64,000 nucleotides of DNA from Xestospongia muta. Lineage: Eukaryota > Porifera > Demospongiae > Haplosclerida > Petrosiidae. The notes below the pieces were generated by a model, which was given only the letters and a program-made list of their open reading frames with translations, made no database searches and had not been told where the DNA came from. Where the stretch lies: positions 2,654,923-2,718,922 of the forward strand of contig OY848922.1 in assembly GCA_963693285.1 (NCBI GenBank), written 5' to 3'. This document shows positions 35,401 to 47,523 of the stretch, piece after piece; position 1 is the stretch's first letter; each line of letters opens with the position of its first letter. The translations under genes and the position numbers were made by a program.

Positions 35401-36909
35401 GAGACTCGTACTCCAACCTAGACCCTTTGCCAGTAAATATCTTTTTAGCCCATATCTTAGGATCTATTGGAAAAGGTTTCATACTTAAGATTGTAAAGGT
35501 GATACATCTCAATGATACATACCAAGTTTTTTAGGAGCCACTGATAAAGACATTGTGTCTATGGATTACAAGAAAAAAATTAATAACATAATATCTTCTT
35601 ATGTAGTGGGATGTCATTAATACAGAGCTTGAAGTATTGGCATATATATTTGTACAGTGGTCTATGGACATGCATTATTCTTTATTTGGTCATATATGCT
35701 TGTTCATGTTATAATACTTCTTTAAAAATTATGTCAGTGTGTGTCTGTGTACAAATCTAGTTTAGATAATTGATTCCACTAACTTGATTCTAACTTGATC
35801 TTTGTGATCGGTCCATTCAAACCAACTATACCCCAAAATTTTTGAGCAATAGGCAACCCAGTCCATCCTATACACTTAAACAATCCATCAATATAGTAAT
35901 GTAACTCTCCAGCTGATGTAACACAACATCCTACAGATTTACCAACTGACAGACTGTCGAGATTGAAGTTGTATCTCTTTTCATCAGAATCGTTATAAGC
36001 TGAGCTAATTAACAGCATCCAATTACCAGTGGGACATTGCCTGGTATATGACACAACGTCTATGTTATCAGGAACCGAAGTGGTTACTCCAAAACTCTAT
36101 AATGAACACGAGTTGATTAAAGTAATAAGAATTATTTCATTTTGTTCGTTTTGTACTATGTACAATATTACACGACCCAGTGGTATTTGTATCCAACACA
36201 CTGTATAAATTGATAGATTGGTTATACAGGTTGTATATGACAAAATTAAATATAATACTATTTTGATTACTAATGTACTATGGAATTGATGTTTAAGCAT
36301 ACATTAATAATGAAAACAGTATCATACTTCCATTTTGACAAAAATAAGCTTGCAACTGTACCTATATAACCAACTAATGGTTAAATCAACTAATCACCTT
36401 TTATAGTGCAGAGACAACACTAATGATAACTTTGTCTTAAAGGTGGTTGTCATAAAAGGTAAATGATTTGCTTAGAAACACTAAATTTATTCCAGCAAAT
36501 TCCATCCTGCACAACTGCTTACGTCACAGCCAGCCTACTGCTAATGAGCATTGTCATACTTCATTGGAAAATCACTACATTTTGGGTCTGAGTTAATACT
36601 AGTTTTAGGGTCCAGAGTTTTAGTACTATAAAAGTATGGGACATAGAATAGCTACAACCAATTACATGTTGCACATCTAACAAACAGATCCTTGTATTAT
36701 ACAGTGGTACTTACAAGTGATCCAGGTCCACCTTCTCCATAGTCTCCATATTTCTCCTCAATCAGCTTCACTTGAAACAAGACTCCAACGGAAATAGGTT
36801 CTTCAGTAAATACCACTGCTTTACAAAAGTCGTTCACACGATGGGCCACCGTTCTTTCTTCGAGAAGACAAATGTTCGGACTGTGGTTACGATGAAAGGT
36901 ACCCGCCAT
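32462..36909 (-). CDS. Neuralized / CAP-Gly-like / coiled-coil / tyrosine-kinase-like protein
   Basis: Five phased exons (36909-36715, 36096-35784, 35558-35523, 35463-35246, 34165-32462) give 821 residues. Residues 1-165 form a Neuralized homology repeat (FHRNHSPNICLLEERTVAHRV; SAGELHYYIDGLFKCIGWTG). Residues about 205-254 resemble a CAP-Gly fold (FREGDRVVLQ, GTVRWVGLW, VGVETV). A basic, glutamine-rich coiled coil follows (about 315-545, with a QQQQQQQ run). The last 270 residues are an active-looking kinase: glycine loop GEGGWGKV, VAVK lysine, HRDVSSANVLL, DFG, AAPE and DVYSYGILLCEVL. The kinase resembles the tyrosine-kinase-like group. NHR domains bind proteins in Notch and ubiquitin pathways; CAP-Gly domains bind C-terminal tails. 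The substrate is unknown. It shares a 157-bp promoter gap with the gene at 37067. Confidence 0.87.
34166..35245. other. Large intron of the NHR-kinase gene
   Basis: Separates the CAP-Gly-like exon from the coiled-coil/kinase exon. No exon or transposon could be supported inside it. Confidence 0.55.
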
Positions 36910-37066
36910 TATTTGCTATAAACGGCGTGTTGCTAGCTGCTCCCTTCTAATAAAACAAGCTTGCACGCCTCAATCAGATAGTTTATTAAAGTTTAGATTA
37001 TAATACCCAAATAGTTATCACACGTGAGCTCCATTGACCTCACTGATCGAGTGTACTTGACTCAAG
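36910..37066. promoter_or_regulatory. Bidirectional promoter, NHR-kinase and GH123-like genes
   Basis: 157 bp between divergent start codons. It contains CACGTGAGCTCC near 37021, an E-box-like CACGTG. The promoter role is inferred from geometry. Confidence 0.6.
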
Positions 37067-38710
37067 ATGGCTAAATATGTACTCCAGTTAACATTGATTC
37101 TTCTGTTTAGTTACCAAGTGCTCGGACTTCAATGGTGCGTCCTTCCTTCTACAGTTCACGTCAGACAAAATGAGACATGTCTCTCGTTTGTTAATTTAGC
37201 TGATACGAAGTTACTTATACATGCAATGCGTGGTGAAGAGGAAAATCGACAGCTGTTGCTTGATACTCGTGGGTGGGGCTCCAAAGAAAACCTTACCAAC
37301 TCTGTCAGTCTGACTTTTGATACGTTCAAAAGCAGTTCTGGAGCTCTCGTTACGTCTAATCCTTTAACCAAATGGTGGCAAGTAGGGTATGTGTACTGTA
37401 AGACCTCTTTTCGGTATGAAGAAAGTGGAGGTGGATGGAGACCTGATCCTCTCTTTGAGCCTGAAGGAAATGAAGTTTATTTGGAGAGTGAAGTGACACA
37501 ACCCTTGTGGGTCTCTGTCAAAGTACCACGTGATCTCGAAGCTGGGACTTACACAAGTGTTGTCATGGTAAAAATACAAGGTCCTACTAGTATTATGTTC
37601 AATATTCCTATTACACTTGTTGTATGGAACATTGTGTTACCTCCATTGAGTGAAGCCAAATTCCCAGCTATCTTCTCTTACGATTCTAATCTTATACGGA
37701 GTTTTTATAAAACCCGAGGAGATACAATAAATAAGATGTTTATGGATCTTTTAATAGATCAGCGTCTTGCTGGTGGCAATATCTACACAGGACAAATTAA
37801 CTGGAATGACACAGACTACATGGCCAGTAGTGGTGTACAATGGCTACCTATATACAATATTAACCTCTACTTGCATAATAACAACGATGAAAATTATTAT
37901 GTACAAAATGGACTTAGAGGAGAGTGTGTCAATTACACAGAGAAAACAGCTGATGGTGCTGTACAATTTCTTGAATCTTTAGTAGACATTGCACAGCAGA
38001 AAGACATACTTGACAAAATGTTTGTATATGGATTTGATGAGACACCAAAAGAATGTGAAGAAAGCATACGTATCATATATTCTGCTCTGAAGAAAAAGTG
38101 GCCAAAATTACGGACAGTAGCCACTATCAACTGGGACCCTAGTTTAGATCTTCCATTAGATGTGTGGGTCATCTCATATCATATAGCAAATAAGACTGAA
38201 GCAAGTCCCTGGCTCAAACAAGGTAAACAGCAATGGTGGTATCATTGTATTGTACCAAGCCCAGCAAACTATTTGAACACATTTATTGAAAGGCCACTAA
38301 TTGAGACTCGATTGCTGTTCTGGTTAGGTTCTACTCAAGACGTTGGAGGTTGGTTGTATTATTCTGTAGTTAGTTGGAGTAGTACAACATACATGTCTAA
38401 GATGAATAAAACAGCTAAAACTGGCTTTGATCCAGCTAATTATTTTGGCAAAGGGAAAGGTAACTTTGTCAACGGTGATGGTAATTTTATCTATCCCGGT
38501 CAGAATGGTCCCATTCCGACATCCAGACTCCATAATCTAAGAGATGGATTTGAAGATGCAGAGCTGTTTCGAATGCTACCATTGAATGTAGTCGAGCCTT
38601 TTTTGACGTTTGTTATACAAAGTCCAACGGATTATTCTCTTGATCCGTTACTGTTTGAACAACAGCGAATAAAAATAGCCTCCCTTGTAGAACAATTTGA
38701 AGGAAAGTAA
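37067..38710 (+). CDS. Secreted GH123/DUF4091 glycosidase-like protein
   Basis: A 547-residue single exon with a signal peptide (MAKYVLQLTLILLFSYQVLG). The N-terminal third is a beta-sandwich-like part (EVTQPLWVSVKVPRDLEAGT). The rest resembles the DUF4091/GH123 catalytic barrel: VYGFDETPKECEESI carries the Asp-Glu pair used in this family, and the C-terminal GDGNFIYPGQNGPIPTSRLH then NLRDGFEDAELF is a family signature. GH123 enzymes are beta-N-acetylgalactosaminidases acting by substrate-assisted catalysis. Activity here is inferred. Several N-glycosylation sites suit secretion or lysosomal delivery. The absence of introns contrasts with many neighbours. Confidence 0.85.
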   Translation: MAKYVLQLTLILLFSYQVLGLQWCVLPSTVHVRQNETCLSFVNLADTKLLIHAMRGEEENRQLLLDTRGWGSKENLTNSVSLTFDTFKSSSGALVTSNPLTKWWQVGYVYCKTSFRYEESGGGWRPDPLFEPEGNEVYLESEVTQPLWVSVKVPRDLEAGTYTSVVMVKIQGPTSIMFNIPITLVVWNIVLPPLSEAKFPAIFSYDSNLIRSFYKTRGDTINKMFMDLLIDQRLAGGNIYTGQINWNDTDYMASSGVQWLPIYNINLYLHNNNDENYYVQNGLRGECVNYTEKTADGAVQFLESLVDIAQQKDILDKMFVYGFDETPKECEESIRIIYSALKKKWPKLRTVATINWDPSLDLPLDVWVISYHIANKTEASPWLKQGKQQWWYHCIVPSPANYLNTFIERPLIETRLLFWLGSTQDVGGWLYYSVVSWSSTTYMSKMNKTAKTGFDPANYFGKGKGNFVNGDGNFIYPGQNGPIPTSRLHNLRDGFEDAELFRMLPLNVVEPFLTFVIQSPTDYSLDPLLFEQQRIKIASLVEQFEGK

Positions 38711-39215
38711 TCAACTCATTCTAACATGATATGTATAATTTTCATTGTTATTATCACATGTTGAGTTTACAAGAAATTAACATTCAAACAAACCACAAAT
38801 TAATTAAAGTCACCACTCCCTCGGATGCTTGTGGTTAATAAGATCAATCACAAGATAGTACTACTATTAGTTGAGTCTATTATATCATAACTGTTGTTAT
38901 TCATTTTATATGAGGTATCTAATAGACAGTATAGTAGATGAGAAAATTGAAAAGTCAAGGTATCACTCTCAATTTTAACAAGACATTCTATTCTTTTTAT
39001 CTGTTCAGTTATTGTCAATTAAATTTGAAAAGTAAATGAAACAAATAACAAAATTAACACAAGTCACATTGCCTGATAACTGTTATATATAATATATACT
39101 GTAATCATATTATAATTAATAATATCAACTAATTTACATTAGCTATTGTTTAAATGTAAAGAGATCAATGGAAAAAATCAAGAATTTAGTACAATAACGG
39201 GGAAAGGAAGATAGT
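38711..39215. other. Intergenic gap between convergent genes
   Basis: AT-rich; 3' ends of the GH123-like and Tudor/RRM genes. No gene seen. Confidence 0.65.
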
Positions 39216-42200
39216 TTAATAATGATACCTCCTTTGAAACTTGTCTACTTTAATATCCATACCAACACCATCAGAAGAAAGTGAGTATCCTTGTAAAGAT
39301 TTCATTGCTTTTAGTGCACAACTTCTCTCCATGTCCTAAGATAAAGAGAGTCAAGCTACTGGCATGTACTAATGTTCATTAGACTAGTAGTTGCTATGGT
39401 AAGTACTAATGTATACTAGTCTAGAGCCAGGTCGGGGTCAATTACAATTGTAATTCAATTACAAACTACAGCTAATATTTTGTAATTGTAATTTTAATTG
39501 TAAGTTTTTTCTGTCCAATTAGCACTGTAATTGGACAGAATGTAATTGTAATTGTATGAATATCCTCATAATTGAAACAGTAATTGTAATTGAATTTTTG
39601 TAATTGACCCCAGGTGTGTCTAGAGCATACTAATGGTAGCTATCCTAGGTCACTGTGGTAAGTACTAACGTTCACTAGTCTAGAGCTTACTAATAGTAGC
39701 TATCCCAGGTCACTGTGGTAAGTACTAATGGTATCTATCTTAAGTCATGTTGTAAGCTGACATATTAATGGTAGATATCTCAAAACAATGTTACTCTATG
39801 TACTGTACATTGGTGTTGATTCAGATAATTTACCACAAAAAACATGACTCCAAATCTATTTTCATGCTTTCTCACGTCATAAACTTTGCCATAGGCCTGA
39901 AAGCCTTGAGCAACATCTTTTGTTGAATAAGATTCAGGAACTCTCCTAACAAAAAGCTACACAGAGAGAAAGAGAGAGAGAGAGAGAAGTAATATAAAAT
40001 ACATTATACCACATTTAAAGAAGTCTTGTGACATTTAACTTTAAGGTTTAGGAATATTTAGGGGTGGGGCTAGGAACAGTGTAATAAACATATCACAATA
40101 ATAGATGTTGTGAGCGTGAACACAAATATTGCCAAAAGCTTCCGAAAACATGGTACACTCCCAGATAAGATCAAAACCCTAACCTTTTGACTAATATAGG
40201 TATGATAAATTACATTGATAGTAGCACCAGTATTACTACATATACTGTGTATATAATAGAATGTACTTACACTTATGACATCATCATCTTTGTTGGTATT
40301 AGAGGGTATTCTCTTGAGACGTTTTCCTATTTGTGGAGCAGAATGTGAAAAACCAGGTGGTGGATTTATATGTGATGGTTGTCTTTTGAAAAGAGCATCA
40401 CCTTCCCAGTCATCAGCAGCATCTTAACAGAAAAATAACATTGACAGGACATTAAAAACTGGTGTCCCAAAGAATTTAGACATGTTGATGTTTGGTATGC
40501 TAACAGTACTGGTATAATGGTGTCAATAAATACACACTATTGGAACAATGTTTACAGGTATTTGTCAAGAGAGAGAGCTACTGATTACCTTCAGTTTGTT
40601 TAGAATGATCATTTTTCTTTTTTGTATGATATTTTGGTTTTCTTTCAAACTGTTCTGTTGATTTTCTACCAGCTCTCTTGGTAAATGAGGATTTATCTTC
40701 TTTTTCAGCACCAGCACCTAAAAATTTACTGACACATGATGTATCAAATGATGGACGAGAACGAGAACTCTGAACTGAAGGTTGGAAAGACTGTGAAACA
40801 AAACTATGCTTTTCTATTGATGATGTAGGTGTAACATGATGACTAAAGAACAAACAAGAAAATATGGGATACACAATTTACTCATCATCAACTATACCTC
40901 GTGTTTGGTTTTATCACTCTTCTGTATTCCTGTTTTACCTCTGAGATCTCACGATCTTCAATATCAGTCTCCAATCCACCTCTAGTGGTATCTTTCTTCT
41001 TTGGAAGAAAGACGTCAGAATCACTGTGAAAAGCACCATCCTGTACTATAGTAGTCGGACTTTCAGTTCTTTCAGCCCAAGTCAATCCCTAAAATCACAA
41101 ACAAAACACAATTGATGCTTTTAATTGTCATTAAAACATCCATCCAACCAAACATCTTTAATAAAAATGCACTAAGGTGCTTAACCTCACTGCAGTGCGC
41201 AGTGTAGATCTATACTGCAGAGTGCATGTACATTTAACATTCCACAAGGTGTGGTCAAATTATTGATGGATTATTAATCCAACCATCTTCAAACTCCATT
41301 TAACTACCTGTCCCATATCAACTAATAGAACAATTATAAAAAAATAATACCTGTTCATTTTCGTCATCAGGAGGCATATCAAAAGAGTAAGTTCTTAACT
41401 TGAATGAGGAATCAGAGGAAACAATCTTTTCTAAAAGGTCACCTTGATCATTAGGTAAATCCACTTTAACTGACACAACTCCCTCACAAACTGAAATCTA
41501 TGATGTCATTATTACATCACAATAATAGGACTATATATAACCACACATACCACATTAACAGTTACTGTATTGTAATCAATGAAGACATCGTCAAATCTTT
41601 GACACTCCTATAAGTAGCAAAATGTTTAGAGTTCAATTACATATTTTATTTACTTCAGATGTGAAAGTATCTTTTGTCTCACAATATAAACAACATTTTA
41701 TTGCCTTTTAATTAGAAACAGAGAAAATACATTGAAGACAAGTAGGAGAGTCGTATAGATATAGAGATCAAAGAAAGTAATAACAAGGGAATAAAGAAAC
41801 AAGATAGAGAAGAGACAGACAAGAAAGAGTACATTCTTTACTTGGAAAGGTAGTTTCTTGAACTCAGATTTCAATGGCATCACACTTGTCAATGGGACTA
41901 GCTCCTCATTGCCATAATCAACAAATCTAATATATAAATCTTTCTAAAGTATAATTGAAACTTATCAAAAAATCAACAGGAACATTACACCAACCTCATC
42001 TCCTATATCTTCTACAACACCTCTGTACCATTGGTCATCCTCAGAGAATATAGCCATACATACATCACCTGGTGCAAAGAATACTGGAGTATACTGACCT
42101 TTTGTTGCTGCATGGTCTCTACAGAGACGGAGAGAAAATTACAAATGGTTGTAACTTTAGCAAACTTACTGCAGTTTTTCAAAAAGATCAGAATATAATT

Positions 42201-45200
42201 TAGTTTCTTGGTCATCAAGGACCAATTGACACCAAAATATACCAGCCTCGTCCAGACAAGAATTAATATACACAGATAACTTGGCATCTAAAGGGCTATA
42301 TAATGATTAATTCACCATAATTTGGGGGTTACCTCTTACAACCATGGGATGTAGAGTAGGATGAGAGTCTCGTAAGACTCCACCCACATCATCTTCATCA
42401 GTTCCTTGTAAAATAGTACTGAGTTCTAGTGTTAATTTAGGAGCAGTTTTGGGTACAGCAGATGTATGATCAGGGAGGCGTGGCATGTCATTGTTAGGAA
42501 GAGAATTGTTCGTCTTGATAAGAGGTGGATTACTGACTTTATCAGAAAGTTGAGGGTCAACATTGTCTTTAATTGGTAATGGAGTCTCATCCATTGTGAG
42601 GGCGGAGTCACTCTCGACTGGTGTATCAGATTCATTGGGTACTAATACTTGGGTTCTCTGTGATAGAGGTCGTCTTAATTGTTTTCGCTGGGACTGATGT
42701 TCAAATTCTTGATCTGTATCTGAAGTCATCTGAATATCAGAATCAGTCTCTTTTTTATCACCAATTTTATCTCTTGTTGTAAATTTTAATTGGTAACGGT
42801 GGTCAGGAGGAGAAGATAATGTAGAGCTAAGTGAGTGGGTTGGTTGGGAGAGTGAAGGTGATGACACCTTACTAGAATTACTAGAAGATGGGTGTATCTG
42901 AGGACTAGTGTCAGTCACAGTGTGCTCTGTGGAATTAAGGTCCTCACATAGCTCGTTCTTGAGTAAAACCTTAGAGGATAAGGGATACTCTTTGTCTTCA
43001 AGTACTTTAGAGCCTGGTCCTTCCACAGTTGAAGCAGCGAAATAACCAATTAGTTCGCGATTCCTATTGCTAGCTATTTCCACATCATCTGTTTTGGTTT
43101 TAGACACAAACTCAACCACATGAGAAGACTGAGTCTTTTCTACAACTTGACCTTTAACCTCTAATCTCATATCTACCAACACATCACTACTATAATTTGA
43201 GTTATCTTGTAATGAAGTAGTGGGCGTGGCTAATATCAGAGCAGAATTGGTTGGTGATAGCTGACTACTCACTTCATTATATGATACAACAGAAGACGAC
43301 AGAGGTTTTAGTGGTTGAATAAAATTAGCCGGAGTTATGTTTGAGATTCCTACGTCTTGACTAGACACAGGGCAACTCTATAGCATAAATATGACACAAA
43401 GTACTTTAAATAACAAAATAAGACCTCTTTATTTTTTGAAGAAGCAATTTTTTGAGCTATTAACATAACTTCTTGTCCAACATCACACATTGAACTGTTA
43501 AAAAGTTGTACTGTAAACAGAACCAATGGAGACTCTGGACAACAGACCTATAGAGTGAAAGATAAAATCATGTAGAGAGACATAACTACTTAAGAGACAT
43601 ATAAAAACGTGTACATGATCCGATGTATTAACAGGTTGTTCTGTAGACATTATAATGCTATAATTATAATAAATGTTTTAAGTAAATCATCTAGAAACTT
43701 TAATGTAATCTGTTTTGTTATCAACTAGAAAATCATAAGCTCTAATTCAGGGGCTCTAGCTAGAATGAGAGATCTCTCATACACTAGATCACAAATCTAT
43801 ATACCTTCTTTAAAATAGTAGCTGTGAGGTTGTGTCCATTAACTAGATCATTGTACTTCCATTTGGGCTATTAAATATATTTTAAAAGTGAACTAAACTA
43901 AAAATAATCATATACTTCTCTATAGTTCCAGTTAATAGATGGATCATCTGTAAAACGACAATGAAGACACTACAGGGAGGAAGTGGGTGTGGTCACAACT
44001 GTACATCAGAATACATTCAGTAATGTACCCGAAATGGATAGCTGATAAGTTCGTCTGGTAAATTACCAATCTGATCTGGAAATAGGTCTATCACATCACC
44101 ATAATCAAGAAAACGAACAGATATCTAACAAAATATAATAATATTCAATACTATGCCATTACATTTAACTGATGTATCACTATATAACACATCAATGTAC
44201 CAGTTACAACTACACCAATGTACCACTATACTGATGTACCACTATACCAATGTACCAGTTACAACTACACCAATGGACCACTATACTGATGTACCACTAT
44301 ATCAATGTACCAGTTACAACTACACCAATGTACCACTATACTGATGTCCCACTATATCAATGTACCAGTCACAACTATACCAATGTATCATTTACAATTA
44401 CACCATGTACTATTTGTATGTATCTCTTACAACTTCACTAATAATAATTACCTTCTCAGCTTCATTAATTCCTTCTACTAGAGCTCTGTGCCAGAGTTGA
44501 TCAATAGGATAGTATGCTGCACAGAGCATACCTGGAGAAACAGATAATTTGGATTTTTTCCTTTGAGAATTTCGAACACTGAAAAAACACAAAACAATAC
44601 CTTATCAATTTATTTTCATCAGTTGTCCATTCATCCATTTATCTGCCCATCCATAAACTCAACCATTAATCCATCCATCCATAAACTCAACCATTAATCC
44701 ATTCATCCATAAACTCAACCATTAATCCATCCATCCATAAACTCAACCATTAATCCATCCATCCATAAACTCAACCATTAATCCATTCATCCATAAACTC
44801 AACCATTAATCCATCCATCCATAAACTCGACCATTAATCCATCCATCCATAAACTCAACCATGAATCCATCCATCCATCCATAAACTCAACCATTAATCC
44901 ATCCATCCATAAACTCAACCATTAATCCATCCATCCATAAACTCAACCATGAATCCATCCATCCATCCATAAACTCAACCATGAATCCATCCATCCATCC
45001 ATAAACTCAACCATTAATCCATCCATCTATCCATACGTTAAAGTGTGTGATATAAGATGGAGATGATTCATAACAGTTGGATTTGTTTCTTCACATAACC
45101 AAAAACGACCTCTACTATCAATAGTCTGTGCTGTAGCTGTAACCAATAGTGTCTCCCCTATATCAGTAACACTATAAACAATGGCACTAGAGACCTACCA

Positions 45201-46708
45201 GAATACCTTCAACACACTCTTCACGATATGGGACACAATATTCAGTGATCATTTTCTTCAATATAGTTGTATCTGGAAAGAAACTCAACAATTGTCTTAA
45301 TGGTAGAGGTTTAGGAACAGTCTGTTCATCATTGTCAAATTTAGACTTGGTATCCTTGAGCTGAACAATAATAAAATATTAGATCAATTATCTTATTAGA
45401 TATACTTGACTAGAGAGTTGTGCTGTCTTTTGAGTTAGTTCTTCAGGAGGTAAGTCCAGTGCACCAGCTACTTCATCCATTAGCTATACAGTGAGTAATG
45501 AGTAATAAAATACTAGTTACTAGAAAGAGGACAAGAACATTGACTTTGCTACTTGTACAGGCAAGGCCATTTTATATACCACACATCTAAGACTGTTTTC
45601 TTATGCTAATGTTGTGTGTGACTATTGATATTATTAATAAAAATCATTAGATTTGTTGTCAACCTTGAATAATTTTTGGAGAGTTGTAATCTTGTTCTGC
45701 GCATGTGTGAGTTATTGACAATTGTCTCTCCTCCCGCCCTCTCTCTCTCTCTCTCTCACTCACCAATTGTGTTGACGCAGTTCTGATCTTAAGAGATTCA
45801 AGTTGTTTTGTACATAGCTTTATCTTCTTCTCTTTTATTAACTCACAAATGTTCAACATTTCCTGTAAAATAACAACATATCTATAATGTCACTATGGCT
45901 TTAATTTTTCATCAACTATTCTACCATTCATCCATATTCATTCGTCTATTCATCCAGTCAGTTATCGTACCATCCATTTAGTATTAATTCATGCATCCGT
46001 TATAACTTACAGCTTTCTTGCTGCTCAGAATAGTAAGTAAATCGTTAAAGACGTACTCACATTCTGCTACCATATCCTCAAATCTATACAGTATAAATCA
46101 TTGGTGGAAAAACATGGAGTCATGTAACCTTTCATTAATCTTTGAAATCTCTTCTTCCGTTATCTGAATACCTTGTTGGTCTTTCTCATTATAACTACAC
46201 GTAAGAGAATGAATATTTACATCAATTAATATAAGTATAAACCTTGTAATGGCATCAAGATCACTCTGTAACTCTTTTTTGATCTGAATAGATTCAAAAT
46301 GACAAAAATGGAACGTTGTGGTTTGAAATGTATAAAATCTATAATATTACAAGTTATAGACTTACTTCTTCAATATTTACAAGCTCTGATAAAGGGTGAG
46401 AACTTTTCCTGTTGCCAGTATGAACAACATCTGAACAGGGCTGACAGTAATAAAAAGGTTCCTCTGTAGAAGGGATGGTAGAAGGCGTGTTACTGTCGGC
46501 CATGATAATTATGACAAAACGCCGCGAAATATAATATACAAGCATGAGAACATGTGGGTCGTATAGTGAGATTGTGTGTGTAGTGTCGTGGCTTACGTGT
46601 TGGTCCACTGCACCAGCAACATTGTATAACTGCTACGCTAATATGACAGTGCTCACAAAAACTATTCTCATGGATGACAGTCACAGTCTTGTTTTGAGTT
46701 TGGTTCAT
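39216..46708 (-). CDS. B-box / coiled-coil / Tudor / RRM protein (RNF17- or TDRD-like)
   Basis: Exon 1 (46708-46597) and exon 2 (46463-46366) join in phase to give a B-box zinc finger: CEHC, CCWC, YYCQPC and H-x7-H. A coiled coil follows (46.2-45.4 kb; [40 protein letters not shown]). Two Tudor cores carry the aromatic-D-Y-G signature (VRFLDYGDV near 44.1 kb; [13 protein letters not shown] near 41.9 kb), with SN-like extensions. A long Ser/Thr-rich linker lies at 43375-42307. An RRM-like end closes it ([28 protein letters not shown]; 39.96-39.22 kb), with stop at 39216. Multi-Tudor proteins bind dimethylarginine on PIWI proteins in germ granules, so a piRNA-type role is likely. Not all exon joints were phased. 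The segment near 43.65 kb could be an internal first exon, and splitting into two genes is possible. Confidence 0.75.
39434..39611. mobile_element. Short MITE with GGGGTCAATTACAA inverted ends
   Basis: About 178 bp, with GGGGTCAATTACAA at the left and its reverse complement TTGTAATTGACCCC at the right. The interior is made of TTGTAATT words. AGGT at 39429-39432 and 39612-39615 could be a 4-bp target duplication. It splits a copy of the 60-bp dispersed repeat, so it inserted later. It lies in an intron of the Tudor/RRM gene. Confidence 0.75.
39615..39760. repeat. Dispersed copies of the 60-bp repeat
   Basis: Two to three units on the plus strand (CTAGAGCTTACTAATAGTAG, GGTCACTGTGGTAAGTACTA) in the same intron as the MITE. 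A further partial unit lies left of the MITE at 39360-39430. Confidence 0.85.
44153..44400. repeat. About 55-60-bp tandem repeat in an intron of the Tudor gene
   Basis: Repeats of ACCAGTTACAACTACACCAA followed by TGTACCACTATACTGATGTA. Open frames across it are low-complexity artefacts. Confidence 0.88.
44632..45035. repeat. 28-bp minisatellite in an intron of the Tudor gene
   Basis: About 14 copies of AAACTCAACCATTAATCCAT plus CCATCCAT, with CCAT-number variation between copies. Confidence 0.93.
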
Positions 46709-46875
46709 TGCTATCTAGCCAGCTGCACACCTTAGCATTTGACTCTAACACCGTAACACGTGGGCAGTCAATTTTAAATTCACGGAAAAGTACGAAGTGA
46801 AACAAACTCCGTATACTTAATAATATACCGGTATATTTCTATTATAGTCATTGAGAAAAAAATTAAAATTCTAAA
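46709..46875. promoter_or_regulatory. Gap between ALG14 stop and Tudor-gene start
   Basis: 167 bp holding the ALG14 3' end and the Tudor-gene promoter on the same strand. A CACGTG lies near 46757. Confidence 0.4.
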
Positions 46876-47523
46876 TTAAATTAATCTTCCAATATATTTA
46901 GTTCTACTGTATTTATTTGTCAATTGAGGCCACTGTACTAATATTTCATCAGCAATACGCAAATTATAAAGAATCATGGCTGATAGAGATAAAAATTCAG
47001 CACGACAGATACTCTCAATGTAGACAATTTTTATAGACTTAACTCCAAAGAACTTGAGCAAATAAGCTGACAAGCACACAGGAATACAAGTACCAGGTCC
47101 ATTACATAACACCAAATCAGGACGACTCTGTAAGAGTATTGGAAAAGAATGGACAAAGGCTCCCAATGTTGTCAAGACACTGGTTAGATAACTTTGACCA
47201 ACTTCTCTTGCTCTCATAATTTCCCATATGCTAGGTTCTACTGGTAACTCAAATTCTTCTACCTTTCTTCTACTAATTTTGTCATTTTGAGCAATAATAT
47301 ACGTTCTTGGAGAATAATGTTCTAAATTAAGACCAGTTAATAGTTTCATCATCTCCATCCCATGGCCTCCTGCTCCAACAACGATCATTGTCTTACATGG
47401 TCTACTTCTGGTGCGCACAGAGGGTGGTTTCCCACATTGATTGGCTAAATAAAAAAAACGAATAAGAGCTAAAGCTGGTACTAACAGAACAGAAAAACCA
47501 AACGAATAAAAGAAGAGATCCAT
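46876..47523 (-). CDS. ALG14: ALG14, membrane subunit of UDP-GlcNAc transferase
   Basis: A 215-residue single exon, full length for the family. An N-terminal membrane anchor (FFYSFGFSVLLVPALALIRF) is followed by the Rossmann-type domain with VGAGGHGMEMMKLL, PRTYIIAQND, RPDLVLCNGPGTCIPVC and IKIVYIESICRAEFLS, ending LTNKYSRTKYIGRLI. ALG14 recruits ALG13 to the cytosolic face of the ER; together they add the second GlcNAc to dolichol-PP-GlcNAc in N-glycan precursor assembly. It starts 101 bp from PSMB7 in the opposite direction. Confidence 0.95.
   Translation of the reverse strand: MDLFFYSFGFSVLLVPALALIRFFYLANQCGKPPSVRTRSRPCKTMIVVGAGGHGMEMMKLLTGLNLEHYSPRTYIIAQNDKISRRKVEEFELPVEPSIWEIMRAREVGQSYLTSVLTTLGAFVHSFPILLQSRPDLVLCNGPGTCIPVCLSAYLLKFFGVKSIKIVYIESICRAEFLSLSAMILYNLRIADEILVQWPQLTNKYSRTKYIGRLI

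Noticed and set aside
44153..44441. Plus-strand ORFs rich in MYQLQLHQ
   Set aside because: Translation of a tandem repeat inside an intron of the Tudor gene.
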